Positions 26,086 to 35,134 of a stretch of 64,000 nt of DNA are shown piece by piece. Source of the DNA: Burkholderiaceae bacterium DAT-1 (GTDB lineage Bacteria; Pseudomonadota; Gammaproteobacteria; Burkholderiales; Chitinimonadaceae). The DNA lies in contig JAHRBI010000002.1 of NCBI GenBank assembly GCA_019084025.1, positions 186,001-250,000 of the forward strand, read 5' to 3'. Below the pieces are notes generated by a model. That model ran no database searches. It was not told the origin of the DNA and was given only the letters and a program-made list of their open reading frames with translations. How positions within the stretch are numbered: the first letter of the stretch is position 1; the number at the start of each line of letters is the position of its first letter. A program made the translations under genes and the position numbers.

Positions 26086-26091
26086 TATACT
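26086..26091 (+). promoter_or_regulatory. Candidate -10 box (TATACT) for the following gene
   Basis: TATACT at 26086-26091 would start transcription near 26098, leaving a 20-base leader to the ATG at 26118. The best -35 match (TTGAAA at 26060-26065) is 20 bases away, longer than usual, so only the -10 is proposed. Confidence 0.35.
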
Positions 26092-26117
26092 CGAAATTGT
26101 GCAGGGAACCTGAGACA

Positions 26118-26987
26118 ATGAGGCTCATTTTGCGAGCCGCGGGCGATCGAATCTTCATGAAGCTGTTTACTTCCATCTGGACGCGCCTGACCAAGGGTGG
26201 CAAGCCTTCCCGCGAAGCATTGGCGACCACCGTCATGGCCACGCCATCGCCCATCGCCGTACCGCTGGTGACGCCTGTGTCCGATTTGCTTGCAAGCGTA
26301 TTGCGTGAATTCGAGATCGCGTTTACGGCAAATCCGGAAGCCATTGTGCTGGCGAATGGCATTGCGCTTGAGGCCAAGCTGACCAAGTCTCGAGCCCTCG
26401 AAAGTGGTGCGGTTCGTGTTGTCACTTGTATCCGGATGATTCATCCGCAGCGCTTTCCCGACGGAATTTCCGAATTCCAGCATGCCCTTGGCAAAGACGT
26501 GGATGATGCGATCGAAAACGGTTTCCGCTCATGGGTGAAAGTGGATTTGCTGGTGTTGGCGGATTCTTTATTGCACACGCCGAAAGCTTCTGCCTTGCTC
26601 AAGCCGCTTGCGCAAGTTCAGCAGGTGTCTGTACCGGCGCACCGTCGCGTGCTGCTGGGTGAGCCTGTGCATTTTGTGACCAGTAGCGATGTCCCGCTTC
26701 CAGCATCCCAATCCGGTGAACATCACCCATTTTGTCCGTGCTGTATGGTGACCCGCTGCATGGAAGTGCTGGAAGATCAGTTAGCGGACGATGGATTTCA
26801 TGCGATTCGTCTATTTGCGGCGCGTGATGCACATGGCGAAATTTCAGCGGATTGCCGGATTAATGGTGTCGACTTTCCTGAGGCAGCGGAAGTGCTCAAG
26901 CAGTACGCGGCAGATTGGCCGGACCGTGGACTTGAATATCGCAAGCAGCTGGTGGTGATCCAGAATCAGCCCGTTGCGATTGATTAG
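26118..26987 (+). CDS. Uncharacterised protein with C-terminal CPCC-containing domain (DUF6348-like)
   Basis: Not assigned to a characterised family. The start is either ATG 26118 (289 residues, weak GAG upstream) or ATG 26157 (276). Residues about 45-190 form a soluble alpha/beta region without a recognised motif. The last ~90 residues carry HHPFCPCCMVTRCMEVL, then IRLFAARDAHGEISADCRINGVDF and DRGLEYRKQLVVI, which I recall as the pattern of the DUF6348 family; this identification is tentative. The CPCC motif could bind a metal or form a disulfide. No signal peptide or membrane helix. It stands alone between a candidate promoter and its own terminator. Confidence 0.7.
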   Translation: MRLILRAAGDRIFMKLFTSIWTRLTKGGKPSREALATTVMATPSPIAVPLVTPVSDLLASVLREFEIAFTANPEAIVLANGIALEAKLTKSRALESGAVRVVTCIRMIHPQRFPDGISEFQHALGKDVDDAIENGFRSWVKVDLLVLADSLLHTPKASALLKPLAQVQQVSVPAHRRVLLGEPVHFVTSSDVPLPASQSGEHHPFCPCCMVTRCMEVLEDQLADDGFHAIRLFAARDAHGEISADCRINGVDFPEAAEVLKQYAADWPDRGLEYRKQLVVIQNQPVAID

Positions 26988-27014
26988 CTTTGCTCAGGTT
27001 TTTGTGTTTCAACG

Positions 27015-27040
27015 ACCCGTCCTTGTGGCGGGTTTTGTTT
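27015..27040 (+). terminator. Probable intrinsic terminator
   Basis: ACCCG (27015-27019) pairs with CGGGT (27029-27033), with CC/GG pairs extending the stem past one bulged base, followed by TTTTGTTTTG. It lies 28 bases after the stop of the DUF6348-like gene. Confidence 0.75.
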
Positions 27041-27138
27041 TGTTCGGATGCCGCTGTGTCTGAATGATCGGCCGGGTAATCTTTGTGCTTTATGTGCGCA
27101 TTGCATAACCTGAACATTATCGGCGAGAGTTGCTTTAA

Positions 27139-27152
27139 CTGTACCGGTACAG
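27139..27152. promoter_or_regulatory. Perfect 14-bp palindrome upstream of the sulfur-enzyme fusion
   Basis: CTGTACCGGTACAG reads the same on both strands and lies about 80 bases before the start of the desulfurase fusion, just upstream of a possible -10 (TAGAAT at 27170-27175). Its form and place suit an operator, but the binding protein is unknown. Confidence 0.45.
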
Positions 27153-27232
27153 CTGATGCTGCATACTGCTAGAATATTTATTATGCGCATATGGAATGAT
27201 TGCGCGACTTTAAATAACTTGAAAGATTAAAA

Positions 27233-29515
27233 ATGTCTGTCGCTCCTCGCGAAATCTACCTGGATGCCAATGCGACTACGCCGGTATTGCCTGCTGTTGC
27301 GAATGCGGCGTATCAAGCCATGCTGGCAGAGTTCGGTAATCCCAGTAGCGTACATTCCCGAGGATTGCCTGCAAAGGCGATGATGGACAAGGTACGTCAA
27401 CAGGCTTCGCGTTGGCTGGGTGCGAGCAAAGGCCGAATCTTGTTTACAAGCGGTGCGACAGAAGGGATTCAGACGGCAGTGCTATCTGCGCTGACCAATT
27501 TACGTGCGCGCCGTGCGGACGGGCAGGTGATTCCGTCTTTACTGTTATATGGTGCGACCGAGCATAAGGCTGTACCGGAAGCATTGAATCACTGGAATCA
27601 GTTGCTCGGACTCAATCTGGATGTTCGTTCCATTCCTGTGAATCAAAATGGTCTGCACGACCTCGACTTCATTCGTACCCACGCCCGTGATGCCGGTTTG
27701 GTGTGCACGATGGCGGGCAATAATGAGACGGGCGTGATCTCGGATCTAAAAGGGATCGAGGCTGCTCTCTCAGGATCGTCGGCACTATGGATGGTAGATG
27801 GTGTGCAGGCTTTGGGTAAGCTGCCGCTCAAACTGGATCAGACGCGCATTGATTATGCGCCGTTTTCAGGCCACAAGCTGTATGCACCAAAAGGCATCGG
27901 TATGCTGTATGTGCGTGCTGGCGCTCCATTTACCCCCCTGATCGTAGGTGGCGGACAAGAGTCGGGAGCTCGATCGGGCACTGAAAATATGAGCGGCATT
28001 GCTGCACTTGGGGCGGTGTTTGAGGCGCTGGAAAGCGGGCTGGTATTTAAAGAGCATGATGTACTGCAGAGCTATCGTCAGCAGTTGCTGGATGCGCTGT
28101 ATCAGTCATTTCCAGGGTTGGTGCTCAATGCGCCATTGGCGGGCAGTTTACCAACAACAGTGAATTTTTCGGTGCCCGGACTTTCTAGCAAAGACATCAT
28201 GGATGTATTCGATGCTGCGGGTATCCGGGTCAGTGCGGGGTCGGCGTGTGGTGCCAGTAAAGCCTTGCCTAGCTACGTCCTTCAGGCAATGGGCGTGCCG
28301 GACTGGCAGGCTGCTTCCGCCGTGCGTATGTCCTTTGGCCCGGCGACCGACCAGGTCTTTATCGATGAGGCCTGTTTGCTCATCAAGCGCTGCGGCAATG
28401 CGATGCGCGAAAGCGGCATGATTGCAGATGCTGCACATTCATCAGATATTGATGGAATTTCGCAGTTCCGTGCTGATGGCGTATGTAGCTGGCTGATTGC
28501 TGATCGGCAGTCAGCTTGCTGTGTGGTGATCGATCCCGTGGCATCGTTAGTGCCCAAGCTTACACAAGTCATTCAGGCAGCGCACCTGTCAGTGCTGGCT
28601 GTACTGGATACTCATGGTCATGCGGATCATCATAGTGCGGCCACCCATTTCAGTTCGCTGTTGGCACCCGGATTCCTGCATGAGAGTCGCGATATTTTAG
28701 GTTGGCCTTCCACTGGCATTCAGGTCACGCACAAGCAGGGCATGACGTTGCCCGCCATTAAATTGGGCCGGAAATATCTGGCGCGACTTGCAACGCCTGG
28801 GCATACCGCTGATAGCGTGACCTATCTCCTTGGTGAATCCGCCGATGCCTTTATTGCCCAGGCGGCATTTTGCGGCGACATGATTCTGACTGGGGGAATG
28901 GGGCGCACTGATTTTGCCAGCAGCTCAACGGCCGACCTCTATGCCTCGCTTCAAATGCTGGGGCGTGTCGCTGAGCCGAATACTATTCTGTGCCCGACCC
29001 ATGATTACGATAATTTGCTGGTTACCACACTGGCGACAGAGGGTGAAATTCAGCCGCTGATTCAGGCCGTGCTGGCAGGGCTCAGCAGTGAGGCGCATTT
29101 TTCCGAACGCAAGATGCGACTGGATCAAGGGCTGCCGGAGCCAACGGGCACGACGATTTTATGTGGCACGCGTGAGGCGGTTCCCTCGATTGCGGGAATT
29201 AGCATTCCTGCAGCAGAAGTTGCGCGCTTTGTAGAGGTCAATCCGGATACCTTATTGCTGGATGTTCGCGAGCAGGCGGAGCATCTGGCCGGGACACCTC
29301 TTGCTCCTCACGGCTGCAGTATGCTTTCGGTACCACTGGGGCGAATTGTGAATGCACTGGCAGGCGGTTTACTCAATCCCAATCGACCCATACTGGTATT
29401 CTGCCGCAGCGGTAATCGCAGCGCTCAGGTAGTGCAGTGCTTGCGCCGGCTCGGCTGGCGCAATGTCTGGCAGCTCAGTGGAGGCGCGGCATTCTGGCCG
29501 GCATCATTGAGCTAG
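27233..29515 (+). CDS. Three-domain fusion: cysteine desulfurase, persulfide-dioxygenase-like MBL domain, rhodanese
   Basis: A 760-residue cytoplasmic protein. Residues about 1-390 are a class-V aminotransferase of the IscS/NifS group: PLP lysine K215 in SGHKLYAPKG, substrate region GATEHKAVPEAL, and catalytic C339 in SAGSACGASK. Residues about 405-645 are a metallo-beta-lactamase fold of the ETHE1 persulfide dioxygenase type: H461/H463/D465/H466 in THGHADHH, H524 in TPGHTADSVTY, D549 in CGDMILTGGMGRTDF, and H590 in CPTHDYD. Residues about 665-760 are a rhodanese with C724 in FCRSGNRS. All catalytic residues look intact. A route from cysteine sulfur via a persulfide to sulfite or thiosulfate is inferred. 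It is monocistronic, with no isc/suf genes nearby. Confidence 0.9.
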   Translation: MSVAPREIYLDANATTPVLPAVANAAYQAMLAEFGNPSSVHSRGLPAKAMMDKVRQQASRWLGASKGRILFTSGATEGIQTAVLSALTNLRARRADGQVIPSLLLYGATEHKAVPEALNHWNQLLGLNLDVRSIPVNQNGLHDLDFIRTHARDAGLVCTMAGNNETGVISDLKGIEAALSGSSALWMVDGVQALGKLPLKLDQTRIDYAPFSGHKLYAPKGIGMLYVRAGAPFTPLIVGGGQESGARSGTENMSGIAALGAVFEALESGLVFKEHDVLQSYRQQLLDALYQSFPGLVLNAPLAGSLPTTVNFSVPGLSSKDIMDVFDAAGIRVSAGSACGASKALPSYVLQAMGVPDWQAASAVRMSFGPATDQVFIDEACLLIKRCGNAMRESGMIADAAHSSDIDGISQFRADGVCSWLIADRQSACCVVIDPVASLVPKLTQVIQAAHLSVLAVLDTHGHADHHSAATHFSSLLAPGFLHESRDILGWPSTGIQVTHKQGMTLPAIKLGRKYLARLATPGHTADSVTYLLGESADAFIAQAAFCGDMILTGGMGRTDFASSSTADLYASLQMLGRVAEPNTILCPTHDYDNLLVTTLATEGEIQPLIQAVLAGLSSEAHFSERKMRLDQGLPEPTGTTILCGTREAVPSIAGISIPAAEVARFVEVNPDTLLLDVREQAEHLAGTPLAPHGCSMLSVPLGRIVNALAGGLLNPNRPILVFCRSGNRSAQVVQCLRRLGWRNVWQLSGGAAFWPASLS

Positions 29516-30326
29516 TGTCGTGATGCGGGGTAGATGTTTCATAAACGGACTGCGTCGTGTGATAACGGCTGAGCGGATCCTGTCTGTAAAAGGCTCGTAA
29601 TTGTGCATATACCCCCGGATAAGCCTGTGCGAGCGCCTGCGGTGCTTCGAAGAAGCGTTCTGAGCTCACAGCAAAAAACTCGGCGGGTGATGTGGCGCCA
29701 TACGCGCCGATGACAGAGGGTTCGCCCCATGCCACTTTTGCTTGCGTATCTTGCCAGGCATAGGTGAAAGCAGATTTCCAATCCTGGTAGGACATGCCAG
29801 CATGCAGGGGCGGTGCCCCATTGGCTTCTCCCCCCCGCATCATATCGAGCTTGTGGGCGATCTCATGTATCACCACATTGCCCCCATCTCGCTGAAGGCT
29901 CCCAAGCACTGCAGGCCAGGACAGCAATACCGGTCCATCTCCCCGAGCCATGCCATCCAGCGGCCGCTGCGATTCATGGGTGAGGCCGGCTGCATCCTGC
30001 CAGCGTTCCTGGCTCAGAAAGGCTGACGGATACACAATCACTTCATGCCAGTCGCGATAGGGCTTGGTATCCAGTGCTGCGACTGGCAGGCAGGCAAAGG
30101 CAGCAATCAGCAGCCGCATGGCGGGTGTAATGGTCAGGTCTTCGGCGCCGCTGATGGATTTGCTGCGCAGGAAGCGTCGCATCTGCTTCTCAAGCCCTGT
30201 TCGGGTGGGTTCATCCAGCATTGCTAACTGGGGCACTCTGCTGCGAATTTGTTGCCAGACGGGTGTATCTAATGGATCTGCAGGTTTGATCCAGGCTTTG
30301 ATCATTGAGGTGAGTGCGGCCAGCAT
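29475..30326 (-). CDS. mtfA: Zinc-dependent peptidase MtfA (M90 family)
   Basis: A cytoplasmic zinc metallopeptidase; E. coli MtfA binds the repressor Mlc and so affects glucose PTS expression. The HExxH motif is present as HEIAHKLD near residue 152, followed by PLHAGMSYQDWKSAF and the downstream glutamate in TSPAEFFAVSSERFFE, a typical M90 pattern. The 283-residue length is normal, but the last ~14 codons overlap the 3' end of the convergent sulfur-enzyme gene by 41 bases. Nothing in the window suggests a partner, and Mlc is not encoded here. Confidence 0.9.
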   Translation of the reverse strand: MLAALTSMIKAWIKPADPLDTPVWQQIRSRVPQLAMLDEPTRTGLEKQMRRFLRSKSISGAEDLTITPAMRLLIAAFACLPVAALDTKPYRDWHEVIVYPSAFLSQERWQDAAGLTHESQRPLDGMARGDGPVLLSWPAVLGSLQRDGGNVVIHEIAHKLDMMRGGEANGAPPLHAGMSYQDWKSAFTYAWQDTQAKVAWGEPSVIGAYGATSPAEFFAVSSERFFEAPQALAQAYPGVYAQLRAFYRQDPLSRYHTTQSVYETSTPHHDTSSMMPARMPRLH

Positions 30327-30403
30327 GGCGCCTCCGGAAATAAGGGATTACCCTGAATATCCGATAGGTGAAGCTGACTACGCCAATTGCAAGAGGCAAT
30401 GCC

Positions 30404-31216
30404 TTACGCGAGTGAAACCGATTCTGGCTCCAACTGCTCTGCAGGCAGATGCCGCTGGCCTTCTGGCGACTTAAGTGCCTGCCAGGTCACGATTTTCAGT
30501 TCGCCTTCCATCGTCTCGACCAAGGCACTCAAGCTTTCTACCCAATCTCCGTCATTGCAGTACAGTACACCATCAATCTCGCGCATTTCCGCTTTGTGGA
30601 TATGGCCGCATACCACGCCGTCCATGCCTCGGGCGCGTGCTTCCCTGGCTACCGCCTCCTCGAATTGCGAGACAAAACTCACCGCCTTCTTGACGCGATG
30701 TTTTAGATATTGCGATAGGGACCAGTATTCCATCCCGAGGCGTGCACGGATGTGATTGAACCAGCGATTGAGTTTGAGTGTGACGGTATAGGCATGATCA
30801 CCGACAACCGCCAGCCAGCGCGCGCACTGGATCACTGCATCGAATAGATCACCATGCAGCACCAGTAGTTTGCGTCCATCCAGCGTGGTGTGTACAGCCT
30901 CGTCGCAGATGTCGATGCCGCCAAAGGCCAGCCCGAGAAACTGGCGCATCACCTCATCATGATTGCCGGCGATATAGGTGACCTTGGTGCCTTTGCGCGC
31001 TTTGCGCAGGATTTTCTGCACGACGTCGTTATGACTTTGCTGCCAGTACCAGCCGCGCTTGAGTGCCCAGCCATCGATGATGTCGCCGACAAGATAGAGG
31101 TATTCGGATTCGTTGTGCTTCAGGAAATCGAGCAGATAATCAGCCTGACAGCCACTGGTACCCAGATGAACATCGGAAATCCAGATGGCACGGTAATGGT
31201 GTTCGGCTTTGCTCAT
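30404..31216 (-). CDS. Calcineurin-like metallophosphoesterase, UDP-2,3-diacylglucosamine diphosphatase-like
   Basis: The 270 residues carry the full metallophosphoesterase set: ISDVHLGT near 13-20, GDIIDGW near 44-50, GNHDE near 84-88, VLHGDLFD near 117-124 and GHIHKAE near 205-211. Members of this COG2908-type branch are often annotated as LpxH-like enzymes of lipid A synthesis, but the classical LpxH signatures of E. coli differ, and the branch is also found beside glycosyltransferases. The substrate is therefore left open. It is probably soluble or peripherally bound. It lies 105 bases downstream of the dienelactone hydrolase gene. Confidence 0.82.
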   Translation of the reverse strand: MSKAEHHYRAIWISDVHLGTSGCQADYLLDFLKHNESEYLYLVGDIIDGWALKRGWYWQQSHNDVVQKILRKARKGTKVTYIAGNHDEVMRQFLGLAFGGIDICDEAVHTTLDGRKLLVLHGDLFDAVIQCARWLAVVGDHAYTVTLKLNRWFNHIRARLGMEYWSLSQYLKHRVKKAVSFVSQFEEAVAREARARGMDGVVCGHIHKAEMREIDGVLYCNDGDWVESLSALVETMEGELKIVTWQALKSPEGQRHLPAEQLEPESVSLA

Positions 31217-31321
31217 GATGTGCTCCCTACGCAGAATGTCGTCGGGAGCACAGCATGGCGGGTGAAGATGACGGGAATGTTTAAAGTTCGGGAATGCTGA
31301 TAAACGGTGCCCGGACTGTGG

Positions 31322-32167
31322 TTACTTCACACCATTCGCAGCAAACCACGCCAGCAGGCGTTTCCATCCGTCTTTCGCTGCTTCCTCGCGATAGGTCTCG
31401 CGATAGTCTGCATGGAAGCCATGCGGCATATTGGGATACACGATGATTTCAGACGGCTTATTGGCTGCTTTGATGGCGGCACGCATGGTGTCGACCGACT
31501 CCTGCGGGATGCCCTTGTCGTCGCCACCGTAAAGCCCCAGAACAGGCGCATGCAATTGCGCAGCCAGGTCTGCCGGATGCTTGGGATTGTTGGCAGAGGG
31601 CTGACCGACAAGCCGGCCATACCAGGCCACGCCCGCCTTGATGCCCGGATTATGTGCGGTATACAACCAGGTGATACGGCCACCCCAGCAGAAGCCGGTG
31701 ACGGCGAGTTTGCCGGTATCGCCCTTGCTGCTCGCTTTGGCCCAGGCAACTGTCGCATCGAGATCGCCCATGACTTGTGCGTCCGGCACTTCGCGGACGA
31801 TTTTCATGATGTCATCAATGGACGGCAGATTGGCCACCGAGCCCTGACGGAAATAGAGCTCTGGTGCCACTGCCAGGTAGCCTTGACGGGCAAACCGGCG
31901 ACAGACATCACGGATATGCTCGTGTACGCCAAAGATTTCCTGCACGACTAGCACCACCGGGAATGGGCCGTCGCCTTCTGGCATCGCGCGGTAACCCGGC
32001 ATGTGTTTGTCACCCACGGGAATGCTGACTTCGCCCGCGACGAGATGGTCTGTGGAGGTCGTAATCGTGGCAGCATCAGCGAGTGGTTGAACCGCAAGCG
32101 CGAATCCGCTCGCGAGGGCACCAGTGATCAAGTTGCGGCGGGTAGTATCGACTGCCTCAGTGCTCAT
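31322..32167 (-). CDS. Dienelactone hydrolase family protein, Tat-exported
   Basis: An alpha/beta hydrolase of 281 residues. The start at ATG 32167 is set by GGAGAAAG two bases upstream. The N-terminus has a twin-arginine signal ([18 protein letters not shown], cut near ADA), so the protein is probably folded in the cytoplasm and exported to the periplasm. The catalytic triad of the family is visible: Cys in GFCWGG near 163, Asp in GGDDKGIP near 215, and His in MPHGFH near 248. The natural substrate is unknown; classical dienelactone hydrolases of chloroaromatic pathways are cytoplasmic, and no such pathway is nearby. Confidence 0.88.
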   Translation of the reverse strand: MSTEAVDTTRRNLITGALASGFALAVQPLADAATITTSTDHLVAGEVSIPVGDKHMPGYRAMPEGDGPFPVVLVVQEIFGVHEHIRDVCRRFARQGYLAVAPELYFRQGSVANLPSIDDIMKIVREVPDAQVMGDLDATVAWAKASSKGDTGKLAVTGFCWGGRITWLYTAHNPGIKAGVAWYGRLVGQPSANNPKHPADLAAQLHAPVLGLYGGDDKGIPQESVDTMRAAIKAANKPSEIIVYPNMPHGFHADYRETYREEAAKDGWKRLLAWFAANGVK

Positions 32168-32208
32168 GTCTTTCTCCAAATGAGGGGATGCCGGTTATGC
32201 AAGTAGAA

Positions 32209-32243
32209 ATGCCCGGCGCCGGGCGGCTATCGGGCATGAGAAT
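32209..32243 (-). terminator. GC-rich hairpin downstream of ppc, possible terminator
   Basis: GCCCGGCGCCGGGC (32211-32224) is a perfect 14-base palindrome, and an outer ATGCCCG / CGGGCAT pair (32209-32215, 32230-32236) gives an alternative stem. On the minus strand it follows the ppc stop by about 40 bases and is trailed only by a weak T-rich segment (ATTTCTACTT). Confidence 0.45.
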
Positions 32244-32274
32244 AGGGTAAGGCGCAGCAATCCGCCAGTGAGGG

Positions 32275-35034
32275 TTACCCGCTGTTGCGCAAACCTGCCG
32301 CAATCCCGTTAATGGTCAGATGAATCGCATAGAGGACATCCTCGCTTTCCTCTCCACCCCGGAAGCGGCGCAGTAGATCGACCTGCAGGTGATTCAGCGG
32401 ATCGAGATACGGGAGGCGATTTTTCAGGCTGCGCGCCAGTGGCGGATTATCGGCAAGCAATTCCTTGTGGCCGGTAATCAGCAATACGGCTTCAATGGAC
32501 CGACGCCATTCGGCCCGGATGCGTCCGAATACCCGGCTGGATATGCCCTGATCCTGCACTAGGGAGGCATAGCGTCCCGCCAGATGAATATCACTCTTGG
32601 ATAACACCATTTCCATATTGCTGATGACGGCTCGGAAGAAAGGCCAGTCGCGGTAAAGTGCTGCCAGCTCGTCAATTGCGGCCTCGCCTGCCTCCTTGCG
32701 GTATTGCTCGATCGCCGTGCCGAACCCATACCAGCCCGGCAGCATCAGGCGCGATTGCGCCCACGAAAACACCCACGGAATCGCCCGCAGGTCGGCGATG
32801 CTGTTGCTGGGTTTGCGGGCTGTCGGTCGGCTGCCGATATTGAGCTTGGCAATTTCGGAGATCGGCGTGGCTTCGCGGAAATACGTGATGAATTCCGGCG
32901 TGGCGTACACCAGATCCCGGTATTCCTTGTAAGCCAGCGCGGAGAGCGTTTCCATCAGCTCGAAATGCTCCGGCGTATCCTGAGCACTGGAAATGGTTTC
33001 GGGAAAGCTGGCCATCAGCGTTGCGGCGACCAGTGTTTCCAGATTACGGCGGCCGATTTCCGGATCGGCATATTTTGCGGCGATCACTTCCCCTTGTTCG
33101 GTGACGCGAATCTGACCAGCAACCGTACCGGCAGGTTGCGCCAGAATGGCCTCGAAGCTCGGGCCACCGCCGCGACCGACCGAACCGCCGCGTCCGTGGA
33201 ACAGGCGCATGCGTACACCTGCCTCACGGAAGACGTCGACCAGCTTGACCTCTGCCTTATACAGCTCCCAGTTGGAGGTGAGATAGCCCCCGTCCTTGTT
33301 GCTGTCTGAGTAGCCCAGCATGATTTCCTGTACCCCGCCGCGTTCCGCGACAAGTTCACGCCATGCAGGCAGGGCAAGCAGTTCCCGGACAATGGCATCG
33401 CATCCACGCAAGTCGGGGATGGTTTCAAACAGCGGGATGATATTGACGTGCGCGCGACAGGTGGGGTTGAGTGCGACCAGCCCGGCCTCCTTCAGAATGA
33501 CAGCCACTTCCAGCAGATCGGACACACTTTGCGCGTTGGAAATAATGTAGTTGGGCAGTGCGGCTGCGCCGTAAGTAGCATGGATGTCGGCGGCCATGGC
33601 GACAATGGCCAGCTCCTTCTGCACCTCTTCGCTATAGGCTGCCAGCGGCGTCTTCAACATGCGGCTGCTGGCTAGTTCGCGCAGCAGGACTTTGCAGCGG
33701 GATGATTCATTGAGTGCGGCATACTCTTCCAGACCTGCACCGGCAAACAGTTCACTCATCACCTTTTCGTGCACACCGCTGTGCTGGCGCATATCCAGTG
33801 GCGCCAGATGAAAGCCAAAGATATCCACCGCACGAATCAGGCGGCGCAGACGGCCATCCGCCAGAAGTGAAGAACCGTGGGCATGGAGCGAGGTCGCCAG
33901 CATGCGCAGATCTGCACTCAGGTCTTCCGGGCGTGCATAGGGTTGTACGCCTTCCGCCGGCATGATGTTGCCGCGGAAGCGACCCAGCGTGTGGGCGGTG
34001 GCCAGAATGCGCTGGCGAATGGCCGCCATGGCAAGGCGATAGGGCTCTTCGGTGCGGCTTTGCGGTTGCTCGGGTGCACCGGTGGCAAGCGTCAGAACGG
34101 CAGGATCGACCCCGACCAGACGGGACGAGACCGACAATTCCTCCTCCAGCTTGCCGGCCTGCTCGTAGTAAAAGTCGATGGCGATGGCAGCCTGACGTCC
34201 GACCGCGTGTCGTGTCACATCTGGCGTAACAAAGGGATTGCCGTCGCGATCACCACCGATCCAGCAACCTACATGCATGAAAGGCGGGAGCTCGCCGCGT
34301 TCATCGCCTGCTGCCTTCAATCGATCTTCGAGGTCCAGGCACAGGCGTGGAAGCTGGCGAAGGAAGGTGGCACGGAAATAGGACAGACCATTCTCGATTT
34401 CATCGCGTACGGTCAGCTTGAATGAGCGGATTTCGCGTGTTTGCCACAGCGTCAGCAATACTCGGCGAAGGGCGCGCTCATTGTCTTCCAGCTCTTCGGG
34501 TGTCAGGGCCGAACGATCGCGTGCATTCAGTAATCCGGCGATGGCGCGTTCGCTATCGAGCAAGGTTTTGCGCTGGACTTCGGTGGGATGCGCAGTCAGC
34601 ACTGGCACAATCAGTGTCTGATTCAGCAGATCGCGTACCGACTCCATGCGCACGCCCGCCTCGTTCAGTGCCTGCAGGGCATGCGCTACGCCGCCACGCT
34701 GCGCATGGCTACCCTGAATCTGGTGCCAACGACGGCGGCGATTATGGTGCAGGTCTTCGGCAATATTGGACAGATGCGAGAAGTAGCTGAAAGCACGCGC
34801 CAGTGCCACGGTATTGTCATGGCCGAGTGTGGTCAGCATCGCGGTGAGACCATTGACTGCTTCGGTATCGGCTTCCCAGACGAAACGCACCGCCAGCTCG
34901 CGAATGGATTCGATATGCTTCAGCGTTTCATCACCCGACTGGGTGCGAATGGTGTCGGCAAGCAAACGGGCGAGTAGGGCGAGATCCTGCTCGAGCGGCA
35001 GATCCTTGGCGGCGGCATTGTCGTACAGGGACAT
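32275..35034 (-). CDS. ppc: Phosphoenolpyruvate carboxylase
   Basis: Carboxylates phosphoenolpyruvate to oxaloacetate to refill the TCA cycle. The 919-residue protein has the catalytic His region VLTAHPTEVQRKTL near 150, GYSDSNKDGGYLTS near 575-588, FHGRGGSVGRGGGP near 610-623, and the C-terminal AAGLRNSG (usually RNTG) that binds allosteric ligands. The length is slightly above the E. coli enzyme. A perfect 9-base-pair hairpin sits three bases before the ATG, so translation may be controlled there; no good Shine-Dalgarno lies outside it. Confidence 0.97.
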   Translation of the reverse strand: MSLYDNAAAKDLPLEQDLALLARLLADTIRTQSGDETLKHIESIRELAVRFVWEADTEAVNGLTAMLTTLGHDNTVALARAFSYFSHLSNIAEDLHHNRRRRWHQIQGSHAQRGGVAHALQALNEAGVRMESVRDLLNQTLIVPVLTAHPTEVQRKTLLDSERAIAGLLNARDRSALTPEELEDNERALRRVLLTLWQTREIRSFKLTVRDEIENGLSYFRATFLRQLPRLCLDLEDRLKAAGDERGELPPFMHVGCWIGGDRDGNPFVTPDVTRHAVGRQAAIAIDFYYEQAGKLEEELSVSSRLVGVDPAVLTLATGAPEQPQSRTEEPYRLAMAAIRQRILATAHTLGRFRGNIMPAEGVQPYARPEDLSADLRMLATSLHAHGSSLLADGRLRRLIRAVDIFGFHLAPLDMRQHSGVHEKVMSELFAGAGLEEYAALNESSRCKVLLRELASSRMLKTPLAAYSEEVQKELAIVAMAADIHATYGAAALPNYIISNAQSVSDLLEVAVILKEAGLVALNPTCRAHVNIIPLFETIPDLRGCDAIVRELLALPAWRELVAERGGVQEIMLGYSDSNKDGGYLTSNWELYKAEVKLVDVFREAGVRMRLFHGRGGSVGRGGGPSFEAILAQPAGTVAGQIRVTEQGEVIAAKYADPEIGRRNLETLVAATLMASFPETISSAQDTPEHFELMETLSALAYKEYRDLVYATPEFITYFREATPISEIAKLNIGSRPTARKPSNSIADLRAIPWVFSWAQSRLMLPGWYGFGTAIEQYRKEAGEAAIDELAALYRDWPFFRAVISNMEMVLSKSDIHLAGRYASLVQDQGISSRVFGRIRAEWRRSIEAVLLITGHKELLADNPPLARSLKNRLPYLDPLNHLQVDLLRRFRGGEESEDVLYAIHLTINGIAAGLRNSG

Positions 35035-35037
35035 GGG

Positions 35038-35065
35038 AGGCTTTCAGCTGCAACGGTGAAAGCCT
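35038..35065 (-). promoter_or_regulatory. Hairpin directly upstream of the ppc start codon
   Basis: On the minus strand AGGCTTTCA (35065-35057) pairs perfectly with TGAAAGCCT (35046-35038) across a 10-base loop, and the ATG follows after three bases. The 3' arm holds the only purine-rich element (GAAAG) that could act as ribosome binding site, so the folded state should hide it. Confidence 0.55.
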
Positions 35066-35134
35066 ACAGACTATGGCAAATTGTCGGGGTAGTGAAATGT
35101 AATTTTACTACGTAATCGATATATTGCCGAAACG

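Noticed and set aside
30404-31216. Calling the metallophosphoesterase lpxH
   Set aside because: The metal motifs fit, but the LpxH-specific surroundings known from E. coli do not; the branch is broader, so no symbol was given.
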